Below, in pieces: positions 27,558 through 34,380 of a DNA stretch of 64,000 nucleotides (its first letter is position 1; each line of letters starts with the position of its first letter). This stretch comes from JALYGJ01 sp963781705 (GTDB lineage Bacteria > Chloroflexota > Limnocylindria > Limnocylindrales > CSP1-4). The notes beneath the pieces were generated by a model. It searched no databases, had not been told where the DNA came from, and worked only from the letters and a program-made list of their open reading frames with translations. The stretch is from NCBI GenBank assembly GCA_963781705.1, contig CAWAGP010000001.1, positions 868,001 through 932,000 of the forward strand, read 5' to 3'. A program made the translations under genes and the position numbers.

Positions 27558-27695
27558 ATGACCAAACAGACGTTCCAGCCCAAGAAACGCCACCGCGCCA
27601 AGGAACACGGGTTCAGGGCGCGGATGAAGACGAAAGGGGGACGCCGGGTCCTCGCCGCCCGTCGCGCCAAGGGACGCCACAAGCTCAGCGCCTAA
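27558..27695 (+). CDS. rpmH: 50S ribosomal protein L34 (bL34)
   Basis: The 45-residue, highly basic protein reads MTKQTFQPKKRHRAKEHGF, then RARMKTKGGRRVLAARRAKG, the standard bL34 pattern. An upstream in-frame start (27447) would add unrelated residues, so the ATG after CAGGAG is used. It heads the conserved rpmH-rnpA-yidD-yidC-jag set, divergent from dnaA, as at many bacterial origins. Confidence 0.97.
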   Translation: MTKQTFQPKKRHRAKEHGFRARMKTKGGRRVLAARRAKGRHKLSA

Positions 27696-27713
27696 CCGGA
27701 CCGGACGCCGGGC

Positions 27714-28079
27714 ATGACTTCGCTCGAGATGATCCGGTCACCGGCCGACTTCGCGGCGTTGCAGCGCGGCGGCCGGAGTCGGGCCCATCCGTTGCTCCTA
27801 CTACGCTATCGCAGGAACGATCTTGACAGCACCCGCTACGGGATCTCCACCGCACGCCGGATTGGCGGCGCAGTCGTGCGCAATCGCCTCCGGCGCCAAT
27901 TGCGCGCCATATTGCGCGAAGTCGGGCAACGGGTCGAACCTGGCTGGGACGTGCTGATCGTGGTGCGCAGTGCGGCCGCCGGCGTACGCCAACTCGAGCT
28001 CGAGGCGGCACTCATGCGGCTGCTGGCAGTCGCCGGCCTGCTACCGGCCGTGTCGAACGCAGACGGCGGTCGACCGTGA
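27714..28079 (+). CDS. rnpA: Ribonuclease P protein component
   Basis: The 121-residue basic protein has the RNase P protein signature GGAVVRNRLRRQLRAILRE and an N-terminal SPADFAALQRGGRSRAHPLLLL that corresponds to the usual leader-binding cleft strand. It binds the RnpB RNA and pre-tRNA leaders. It lies 18 bases after rpmH, and its stop overlaps the yidD start (GTGA). The rnpB gene was not seen in this window. Confidence 0.94.
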   Translation: MTSLEMIRSPADFAALQRGGRSRAHPLLLLRYRRNDLDSTRYGISTARRIGGAVVRNRLRRQLRAILREVGQRVEPGWDVLIVVRSAAAGVRQLELEAALMRLLAVAGLLPAVSNADGGRP

Positions 28080-28282
28080 AGCGCGTCGGCATCGGGCTGA
28101 TCCACCTCTACCGCGCCATGTTCTTCTGGTTGCCGTCGAGTTGTAGGTTCGAGCCCAGCTGCTCGCGCTACACGGAGCAGGCGATCACCAAGTACGGCCT
28201 GCTGAAGGGCAGTTGGATGGGGGCCAGGCGCATTGCGCGGTGCCATCCATGGAATCCCGGTGGTTACGATCCGGTTCGCTAG
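28076..28282 (+). CDS. yidD: Membrane protein insertion efficiency factor YidD
   Basis: The 68-residue protein shows the YidD pattern in full: LIHLYRAMFFWLPSSCRFEPSCSRYTEQAI, GLLKGSWMGARRIARCHPWNPGGYDPVR, with three conserved Cys. It is thought to assist YidC at the membrane. GTG start overlaps rnpA by four bases; yidC begins 12 bases downstream. Confidence 0.95.
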   Translation: MKRVGIGLIHLYRAMFFWLPSSCRFEPSCSRYTEQAITKYGLLKGSWMGARRIARCHPWNPGGYDPVR

Positions 28283-28294
28283 GCGGTCGTTGAC

Positions 28295-29590
28295 GTGATC
28301 CGTTCGGTCGGCGTCCGCCGGCTGCTGGGGGCGTTCTTTGGCGCCCTGCTGCTGGCCGTCATGCTCGGCCAGCCGGTGGCCGTATTCGCCGCTTCGCCGG
28401 AGCCAACCGCGGCGCCCAGCGCAGCGCCCAGCGTCCAACCGACCGAGGGCACGCCTGGTGCGAGTACGGCGCCCACGGCCACACCGGAGGCAACCCCGGC
28501 CCCGGCGTCGAGCGCAGACCCCTGTCTGGTACCGAGCCCCAATCCGTCTGAAACGCCTGTGCCGGGTGCCACAGCGGCGCCGCGCGCCCTGTGTCCGGCC
28601 ACGCTGAGCGGCAATCCGACCGATCTGCTCGCATGGCTCTTCAACCCGATCTTCCAGACGCTGTTCCTGGTGCTGGTCATCTTCTATCGCGTGACCGGTG
28701 ACATCGGCATCGCGATCATCCTGCTGACTCTTGTCATCAAGACCATCCTCATCCCGCTCTTCCGCGCGCAGATCGTCTCGCAGCGGCGTATGCAAATGCT
28801 GCAGCCGGAGATCAGGGCGCTGCAGGTCAAGTTCAAGGGCAACCGCACCAAGATCAATGAAGAGACGATGCGGCTGTACCGCGAGCGCGGTGTCAACCCC
28901 GCCTCTGGCTGCCTGCCATCGGTGCTCCAGTTGGGCTTGCTGCTGCCCATCTATTCGGTCATCAACACCGGACTGGCGGCGCCGGATATCAGTTCGGCAC
29001 TGCAGTTCCTGGGCCAGCCCCTGACCGGCCTCGTCACATGTGTCCACCCGGGCTCGTTGGAACCGTGCATTAACGCCAACGTGTGGTGGCTGGGCAACCT
29101 CGACGCGCATCGGCCGGAGATCCTGTTCACCCTCCCGGTGATCGGGTTCGGCGTCAGCCTCCTGGCGGTGATCTCGGCCTTCCTGCAGCTCATCCAGACG
29201 CGCATGGCGACACCCAAGACGACTGATCCGCAGGCCGCCACGCAGCAGCGGTTCCTGTTGTTCCTGCCTTTGATCTCGATCGTCTACGGTTGGTTCCTAC
29301 CAGCAGGACTGTTCATCTACTGGATCGTGTTCACGAGCTACTCGCTCGTCCAGCAATTCTTGATCGCGGGCTGGGGCTCGCTCTTCCCGATCTTCGGCTG
29401 GACGCCGGCGTTCGCGGTCGACCACACACCCCGCTTCCCGGTCAGGCCACCAACACCAAAACGACCCGATAGCGGCGACGACCGCTCGACATCGGTAGAC
29501 ACCAGCCGCAGCGCAACCGACCGCGCCGCGGGCACTATCCGGCCGACGCGCCAGCGTGGTCGCACGAGCCGACGAGGGAGGCGGCGATGA
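28295..29590 (+). CDS. yidC: Membrane protein insertase YidC/OxaI
   Basis: The protein is 431 residues from GTG 28295. A signal-like helix (about 8-32, ending VFAASP) is followed by about 75 residues of Pro/Ala/Thr/Ser repeats and Cys, then the insertase core: WLFNPIFQTLFLVLVIFYRVTG, IILLTLVIKTILIPLFRAQ with the groove Arg, the coiled loop QPEIRALQVKFKGNRTKINEE, and SGCLPSVLQLGLLLPIY. The extended linker before the core is not usual for Gram-positive YidC. The C-terminus is Arg/Thr-rich, as in ribosome-binding tails. Overlaps jag by four bases. Confidence 0.95.
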   Translation: MIRSVGVRRLLGAFFGALLLAVMLGQPVAVFAASPEPTAAPSAAPSVQPTEGTPGASTAPTATPEATPAPASSADPCLVPSPNPSETPVPGATAAPRALCPATLSGNPTDLLAWLFNPIFQTLFLVLVIFYRVTGDIGIAIILLTLVIKTILIPLFRAQIVSQRRMQMLQPEIRALQVKFKGNRTKINEETMRLYRERGVNPASGCLPSVLQLGLLLPIYSVINTGLAAPDISSALQFLGQPLTGLVTCVHPGSLEPCINANVWWLGNLDAHRPEILFTLPVIGFGVSLLAVISAFLQLIQTRMATPKTTDPQAATQQRFLLFLPLISIVYGWFLPAGLFIYWIVFTSYSLVQQFLIAGWGSLFPIFGWTPAFAVDHTPRFPVRPPTPKRPDSGDDRSTSVDTSRSATDRAAGTIRPTRQRGRTSRRGRRR

Positions 29591-30615
29591 GCGAATACAA
29601 GGAATTCACCGGTAAGACAGTCGAGGAGGCACTGCGTCAGGCGCGCGAGTCATTCGGCGTGAGCGGCCTCGACGAACTCGATTTCGAAATCCTGACGCCC
29701 GGCAGTCGCGGCGTTCTGGGCATGGGCGCCGAATTGGCGCGCATCATCGCGGCGCCGCGTTCTGCGCTGGGTGGCACCACGCCGCGACGCGACGCCGTTG
29801 CCGCGACGCCGTTGCCACCGCCACCGCCCCGGGAGGACACGCGCGACCGGCCGGAACGCGGGCCGGACCGCGGTCGCGATCGCGCCGGTCGCGATCGGGG
29901 CGACCGCGGACGTGGTTATCCGCGGCGCGATCAGGCGCCAGCGGGACGGCCATCAGCCCCAACTGAGCCGCGCGCACGGACCGCCGACCGGTCCGACGAG
30001 CGAGATGATCTAGACCGCGGACGCTCCCGTGCCGGACAGTTGTCGCCCAGCGAGCAGGAGGAGGTGCGAGCCAACCGCGCCAGCCTGTCGGTCGAGCGTG
30101 AGGAGATCCAGGCGGCCGAGGCCAGTCCCGAAGCGCTTGCGGCGGGCAAGGAGATCCTCGAGCAGCTGCTCCTGCACATGGGCCTCCAGGTTCACGTGGA
30201 GATCGAAGCGGGCGACACGTCCAAGCTCGACGTGCGCGGCGACGCCAACGAAAAGGAGGCGCTCGGTGCCCTCATCGGACGCAAGGGCGAGCGGCTCTCG
30301 GCGCTCCAGCACCTGGTCAACCTGATGCTGTCGCGCAAGCTCGGCACGTGGACGCGCGTACTCGTCGATGTCGAGGATTACCGAGGACGGCGTGAGCGTC
30401 AGCTGCGCGAGATCGCGCTGCGTGCAGCGGATCGGGTTCGCGAGAGCGGCAAGATGCTGCAACTGGAACCGATGCCGGCGCTGGAGCGTCGCTGGATCCA
30501 TCTTGCGCTGCGCGACAACCCCGACGTGGCGACCCAATCGATCGGTGAAGAGCCGCATCGCCGGGTGGTCATCCTTCGGCGGCAGACGGCGGGGAGCGCC
30601 GCGCCGAGCGACTGA
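29587..30615 (+). CDS. jag: Jag/KhpB RNA-binding protein (Jag-N, KH, R3H)
   Basis: The 342-residue protein has three parts. Jag-N is at 1-58 (EFTGKTVEEALRQARESFG, ILTPGSRGVLGMGAE). A disordered linker at about 60-160 is packed with Arg/Asp/Gly/Pro. The KH domain at about 185-260 contains GALIGRKGERLSALQHLVN, and an R3H domain reaches the end (ALRAADRVRESGKMLQLEPMPALERRWIHLAL, EPHRRVVILRR). KhpB proteins bind many RNAs and influence cell elongation and division. Coupled to yidC through ATGA overlap. Confidence 0.93.
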   Translation: MSEYKEFTGKTVEEALRQARESFGVSGLDELDFEILTPGSRGVLGMGAELARIIAAPRSALGGTTPRRDAVAATPLPPPPPREDTRDRPERGPDRGRDRAGRDRGDRGRGYPRRDQAPAGRPSAPTEPRARTADRSDERDDLDRGRSRAGQLSPSEQEEVRANRASLSVEREEIQAAEASPEALAAGKEILEQLLLHMGLQVHVEIEAGDTSKLDVRGDANEKEALGALIGRKGERLSALQHLVNLMLSRKLGTWTRVLVDVEDYRGRRERQLREIALRAADRVRESGKMLQLEPMPALERRWIHLALRDNPDVATQSIGEEPHRRVVILRRQTAGSAAPSD

Positions 30616-30633
30616 AATGTGCCGAGTGACGGA

Positions 30634-30669
30634 CGATGATCCGCCGTCGGCCTGACGATCGGATCATCG
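30634..30669 (+). terminator. Perfect 10-bp inverted repeat after jag, terminator or regulatory hairpin
   Basis: CGATGATCCG at 30634-30643 pairs with CGGATCATCG at 30660-30669 around a 16-base loop. It lies 18 bases after the jag stop and ahead of the VanW gene's TAGGAT element (30690-30695). There is no T-run, so intrinsic termination would be of the weak high-GC type. Confidence 0.5.
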
Positions 30670-30705
30670 GCCCGACCGGGCATCGCTGGTAGGATTTACC
30701 GCCAA

Positions 30706-32598
30706 ATGGCTTCCCGAACCGAGGAATTTCCGCTCGCCTACATGGGCGCGAAGAACGGCTTCTCGTGGCGCCGACTTGCCTTTTCATTCGCGGTCACGCT
30801 GCTGGCAGTCGTTCTTTTCGGCGCGTCGTTCGCCGTGGGTTACGCACGTATCAACGAGGGCCGTGTCATCCCCGGCGTCGATGTAGCGGGCATCGCGCTG
30901 GCCGGCCTGGACCGCCCGGAGGCACAAGCCAAGTTGCGGTCTGAGCTGCCCGACCTGGGCGCCGGTGCGCTGGCCGTGGAGGTGGGCGGCGCGACGACCA
31001 CGGTGCCCTACGGCGACTTCGGGCGCGACTACGACGTTGGCTACATGCTCGACCAGGCCTTCGACCTGGGCCGCAGTCCGTCATTCGTCGATCAACTCCA
31101 AGAGCAGCTACGGGTCCTGCTCAACGGTGTCTCGGTGCCCGCCGTGATGACCTGGAACAGCGCCTCGCTGGCGAGCCGCATTGCCGCCATTGCAGCCGCC
31201 GCCGATCGACCGGCGGTCGACGCAACGATCAGTCGCGTCGATGGCCGTTACGTGGTGACGCCATCGGTCGCCGGCCAGGCCGCCGACGCCGATCAGGCCG
31301 TAGCCATGGCCATGTCGGCGGTCAACAGCCTGTCGCCCAACAACAGCTCAATCTCGATCGCCACGACGCCGGTCGAGCCGGCCGTCACCACCCAACAGGC
31401 GCAGGCCGCGGTCGACCAACTCGAGCACGTGGTCGCCGACTCGGTTGTCGTCAGCTCCGACGCCGGCTCGGCGACGATTTCGTCCGATGAGTTGCGTGGT
31501 TGGACGCATCTGGATACCACCGATCAACCCGGTACGTGGCAGCTGGTTATCGAGCGCGCGCCGATCGACCAGTTCGCGCAGGATCTGGGCCTGACTTTCA
31601 ACAAGCCAGCCACGAACGCAACGTTTGGCTTCAGCGGCGGTCAGGTGGTCGTGATCCCAAGCGCGGACGGTCAGCAGGTGGACGTTGAGTCAACCGCAAA
31701 CAACATCATGGCCGCACTGCAGGCGCGCGTTTCGGGCGGTGATGCGATAGTCGCCGGCTTGGCCATGCTCCCGGTCGCGCCGGACCTCACGACCGCCCAG
31801 GCGGCGGCGCTGGCGAGTCACGTGAAGCTGCTGTCGACGTGGACCACGCACTTCCTCACCAATGCGTCGAATGGCAACGGCGTCAACATCCAGATCCCGA
31901 CCAGCATCATCAACGGCACGGTCGTCAATCCGGGCCAACGTTTCGACTACCTCGACACCATCGGACCCATCACCAGCCCGCCCTACGAATCCGGCGGCGC
32001 ACTGGTCCATGGCCAGATCCGCGAGGACGGCGCGATCGGTGGCGGCATGTGTTCGTGCTCGACCACACTATTCAACGCTGTCGCGCGTTACGGACTGGAA
32101 ATCGACTCGCGCCACAACCACGCGCTGTACATCAGCCGCTATCCGCTGGGTCTCGACGCGACCGTGTGGATAGCCGGTCCGAACAGTCGCCAGACCATGT
32201 CTTTCACGAACGACACCCAGTACCCGATCCTGATCAAGGGCATCAACGCCCACAACATGGTGACGTTCGAGATCTGGGGCGTGGACGACGGCCGGACGGT
32301 GGAGTTCTCCGACCCCGTCGTCGAGAACGTCATCCCCGGCATCAAGCTCTATGAGTACAGCGATGACCTGGCGCCGGGGAAGAAGAAGTGGGTCAATGAC
32401 CCCTACGACGCCATGGACGTGACCGTGGTACGCACCGTCCGCGACGCCAACGGCAACATCATCCACCAGGACACGTTCAAGTCACACTACATCCGCCTGG
32501 ATGGGATCACGCTCATCGGCCGCTACCCGGGCGATCCCAAGGCCGGCACGACGATCCCCGTCAGCGACTACCAGCCGCCCACGCCACCGACACCATAG
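30706..32598 (+). CDS. VanW-family protein with peptidoglycan-binding-4-type repeats
   Basis: The 630-residue protein has a membrane segment at about 24-46 and an extracytoplasmic part. Repeated alpha/beta segments follow (GVDVAGIALAGLDRPEAQAKL; DATISRVDGRYVVTPSVAGQ; ATNATFGFSGGQVVVIPSADGQ), resembling the PG-binding-4 modules found with VanW. The VanW domain starts near residue 375: STWTTHFLTNAS, IINGTVVNPGQRFDYLDTIGP, GALVHGQIREDGAIGGGMCSCSTTLFNAVARYGLEIDSRHNHALYI. VanW proteins accompany cell-wall genes; their reaction is unknown. TAGGAT ten bases upstream of the ATG suggests a very short leader. Confidence 0.88.
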   Translation: MASRTEEFPLAYMGAKNGFSWRRLAFSFAVTLLAVVLFGASFAVGYARINEGRVIPGVDVAGIALAGLDRPEAQAKLRSELPDLGAGALAVEVGGATTTVPYGDFGRDYDVGYMLDQAFDLGRSPSFVDQLQEQLRVLLNGVSVPAVMTWNSASLASRIAAIAAAADRPAVDATISRVDGRYVVTPSVAGQAADADQAVAMAMSAVNSLSPNNSSISIATTPVEPAVTTQQAQAAVDQLEHVVADSVVVSSDAGSATISSDELRGWTHLDTTDQPGTWQLVIERAPIDQFAQDLGLTFNKPATNATFGFSGGQVVVIPSADGQQVDVESTANNIMAALQARVSGGDAIVAGLAMLPVAPDLTTAQAAALASHVKLLSTWTTHFLTNASNGNGVNIQIPTSIINGTVVNPGQRFDYLDTIGPITSPPYESGGALVHGQIREDGAIGGGMCSCSTTLFNAVARYGLEIDSRHNHALYISRYPLGLDATVWIAGPNSRQTMSFTNDTQYPILIKGINAHNMVTFEIWGVDDGRTVEFSDPVVENVIPGIKLYEYSDDLAPGKKKWVNDPYDAMDVTVVRTVRDANGNIIHQDTFKSHYIRLDGITLIGRYPGDPKAGTTIPVSDYQPPTPPTP

Positions 32599-32605
32599 CC
32601 CGCAG

Positions 32606-32640
32606 GCCCGCGGACACCCGCGCCTATCTCGTCCGCGGGC
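32606..32640. terminator. Bidirectional terminator-like hairpin between convergent genes
   Basis: GCCCGCGGAC (32606-32615) and GTCCGCGGGC (32631-32640) form a perfect 10-bp stem with a 15-base loop. It sits between the VanW stop (32598) and the stop codon of the convergent small gene (32641-32643). It could serve both directions. Confidence 0.6.
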
Positions 32641-33048
32641 TCAGACGGCCCGCATCCGGTTGTTCCTGGCCTCGTGGCTGAGCTCGGCCAGCCCGAGCGC
32701 CTCGAGCAACGGCGGCATGTACACACCGAAGCGTCCGCGCAGTCCCTTCTTCAGCCCGTACCAACCGCCGACCGGATTGTCCGGCGACCTGCCCCACGCC
32801 TCGACCGTCCCCTCCGCGGCCGGTTTCTGCTCGTCCGCGCCGCCCAACGGCAGCCAGCCGCCATGCGCCCTGAGCATTTCGTGCAGGTCCGTAATGGCAC
32901 GCTTCTGGTAACGAAGCTGAGTGCCGCCGACCTGGCAAACGATCGCCGGTGGATCTGACGTCTCGTCGAGATACATCACGTACTCCGACGTGCCCGGCGG
33001 CGTCTTGAGCACCCACGGATCTTCCCGCGTACCGGTGCCATTGGTCAT
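32641..33048 (-). CDS. Small conserved protein of unknown function (DUF6855-like)
   Basis: The protein is 135 residues from ATG 33048, which has GGAGGG closely upstream. An open frame extends to 33222 but without a ribosome site and with Arg-rich, non-conserved sequence. The start motif TNGTGTREDPWVLKTPPGTS and the downstream WYGLKKGLRGRFGVYMPPLLE recall a small family I remember as DUF6855; I could not verify this. No membrane segment or catalytic motif is evident. It is the gene downstream of ssrA on the same strand; 237 bases separate them, in which I see no gene. Confidence 0.7.
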   Translation of the reverse strand: MTNGTGTREDPWVLKTPPGTSEYVMYLDETSDPPAIVCQVGGTQLRYQKRAITDLHEMLRAHGGWLPLGGADEQKPAAEGTVEAWGRSPDNPVGGWYGLKKGLRGRFGVYMPPLLEALGLAELSHEARNNRMRAV

Positions 33049-33285
33049 CTCAACTCCCTCCGCGACGGGTCTGGGTCGCCGAAAGGTACCAGCAAAGAAA
33101 CGCCCAACGCGAAAGCGCATGGGCATCCGGCCAGACTGCCTGATGCTCGTGTTCGAGCAGGGGGCGACGAGTCGCGCAAGTAGCCGGAAGCCCTCGGCCA
33201 GGATGGGCCTCCGGTCCGACATGACGAGCAGGTTCTGGCCGCGCAGAGATGGTGCGTCGTCAGCAGGAAAAGGTATAGCTGGATC

Positions 33286-33655
33286 TGGTGGAGATGGGGG
33301 AGGGTCGAACTCCCCGTCCAGAACCTTCGGCCGGAGACCACTACGAGCGTGTTCGATGCTTTATCGTCGATCCGTCCGGCCGCCATCGACAGCGTCCGGG
33401 CTGATCCATCCACGTCCCTTGCGGGCTTTGCGACCGGCTACGTGACCTTGTCGACCGCGCATCCCCGCTGAATGACGCTTCCACAGCCCGCGGGGACGAG
33501 GCTGCTTCCACGCTCACCTTACCGCCTTAGGCGGCGAGGGCGAGAGCAGGCTGGCGGTTGCCAGTTACTTCGTTTTGCCGCCTGTTTAACGAGGCCTGAC
33601 GGCACCTCGGCTCGCGTTCTCCGGGGATCCGGCCCTGTCGAAACCACTCATCCCC
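33286..33655 (-). ncRNA. ssrA: Transfer-messenger RNA (tmRNA)
   Basis: This RNA is read on the minus strand from 33655 to 33286 and was found by inspection. The tRNA-like ends pair as GGGGATG (33649-33655) with CATCTCC ahead of ACCA, including the G-U third pair typical of alanine identity. The 5' end reads GGGGATGAGTGGTTTCGAC and the T-arm GGTTCGACCC is intact near the 3' end. The tag frame runs from resume codon GGC (33562-33560) to TAA (33529-33527), encoding GNRQPALALAA, which ends in the ALAA-type degron. tmRNA with SmpB rescues stalled ribosomes. It is next to smpB on the same strand. Confidence 0.96.
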
Positions 33656-33664
33656 AGACCAATC

Positions 33665-33693
33665 AGTCTACCAGTAGAACGTCTGTTCGACAA
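33665..33693 (-). promoter_or_regulatory. Promoter of ssrA: TTGTCG, 17 bases, TAGACT
   Basis: On the minus strand TTGTCG (33693-33688) and TAGACT (33670-33665) are separated by exactly 17 bases, and the first base of tmRNA (33655) lies ten positions after the -10 element. This gives ssrA its own promoter in the 46 bases after smpB. Confidence 0.7.
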
Positions 33694-33701
33694 TGCGGCG
33701 C

Positions 33702-34169
33702 TCAGCCGGTACGCCCACGCTGGATGTCGGCCATTTCGCGCTCGACATCGCGACGCGACTGACGCTCGGCGATGTCGCGACGCCGATCATGGAGTTGCTT
33801 GCCCTTGGCAAGGCCAAGCTCGACCTTGGCTCGGCCGCTATCGGAGATGTATAGCCGCAGTGGCACAACGGTCAGGCCCTTGGCCGCGGCGCGGCCCATC
33901 AACTGGTCGATCTCGTTCCTGTGCAGCAGCAGCTTGCGGTCGCGGCGCGGCTCGTGGTTCCAGCGGTTGCCGGCCTCGTACGGCGCGATGTGGGCGTTGA
34001 CCAACCACGCCTCGCCATGTTCGATGCGGGCGTAGGCGTCGGCAAGGTTCGCTTTGCCAGCGCGCACGCTCTTTATCTCCGTGCCGCGCAGCACCAGCCC
34101 AGCCTCAAACGTATCGCTGATCAGATAGTTGTGGCGCGCCTTGCGATTCACGGCCACTGTTTCGGACAC
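33702..34169 (-). CDS. smpB: SsrA-binding protein SmpB
   Basis: The protein is 155 residues from GTG 34169, chosen because AGGAG (34176-34180) lies six bases upstream. GTG 34190 has no ribosome site. Family motifs are intact: NRKARHNYLISDTFEAGLVLRGTEIKSVRAGKANL, NAHIAPYE and RDRKLLLHRNEID, and a basic C-terminal tail (KGKQLHDRRRDIAERQSRRD). SmpB binds the tRNA-like part of tmRNA and places it in the A site. The gene follows a mini-ORF and a GC-rich hairpin (see those entries) and precedes ssrA. Confidence 0.97.
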   Translation of the reverse strand: MSETVAVNRKARHNYLISDTFEAGLVLRGTEIKSVRAGKANLADAYARIEHGEAWLVNAHIAPYEAGNRWNHEPRRDRKLLLHRNEIDQLMGRAAAKGLTVVPLRLYISDSGRAKVELGLAKGKQLHDRRRDIAERQSRRDVEREMADIQRGRTG

Positions 34170-34192
34170 GAGCAACTCCTGCTGACACACGA

Positions 34193-34216
34193 ACGCCGGC
34201 CCTGCTGGGCCGGCGT
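34193..34216 (-). promoter_or_regulatory. Perfect 10-bp GC-rich hairpin in the smpB leader
   Basis: On the minus strand ACGCCGGCCC and GGGCCGGCGT pair around the loop AGCA. The stem ends 13 bases before the AGGAG of smpB and is followed by TTCGTGTGT, a modestly T-rich stretch. It could attenuate transcription into smpB or affect access to its ribosome site. Confidence 0.55.
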
Positions 34217-34249
34217 CACGTGGCTGCTTCCACCACCCTCGGTGTCAGC

Positions 34250-34297
34250 TCAGTCGAGCATCCTCCGAGAGGCGGTGCAGCACGTTTGATCTAACAC
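34250..34297 (-). CDS. Mini-ORF of 15 codons with a Cys-Cys pair, possible leader peptide upstream of smpB
   Basis: GTG 34297 follows a near-perfect ribosome site AAAGGAGGT (34306-34314) with eight-base spacing. The frame VLDQTCCTASRRMLD ends at TGA 34252-34250. It is the first translatable frame after a good promoter (34326-34354) and is followed by a strong hairpin (34193-34216) and then smpB. The layout is that of a leader-peptide attenuator. Tandem Cys codons would be the natural sensing point, but that is inference. I do not recognise this peptide. Confidence 0.5.
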   Translation of the reverse strand: MLDQTCCTASRRMLD

Positions 34298-34325
34298 TGC
34301 ACACCACCTCCTTTCGTTCTCGATC

Positions 34326-34354
34326 ACTTTACCGGTCGTCGACCGACACCGCAA
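34326..34354 (-). promoter_or_regulatory. Probable promoter TTGCGG-N17-TAAAGT for the mini-ORF/smpB transcript
   Basis: TTGCGG (34354-34349) and TAAAGT (34331-34326) on the minus strand are spaced by 17 bases. The predicted start near 34318 leaves only a few bases before the AAAGGAGGT. It lies just after the S41 protease stop, within a stretch rich in short complementary segments. Confidence 0.5.
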
Positions 34355-34380
34355 GCGGTGGCTGGATGATTGCCGTCAGT

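Noticed and set aside
33049..33285. Possible extended N-terminus or tRNA in the gap beside ssrA
   Set aside because: The upstream frame lacks a ribosome site and conserved sequence, and no tRNA cloverleaf could be folded by eye.
34193..34216. Hairpin taken as a simple intrinsic terminator of the S41 gene
   Set aside because: It lies about 165 bases past the S41 stop, after another promoter and mini-ORF, and is not followed by a clear T-run.
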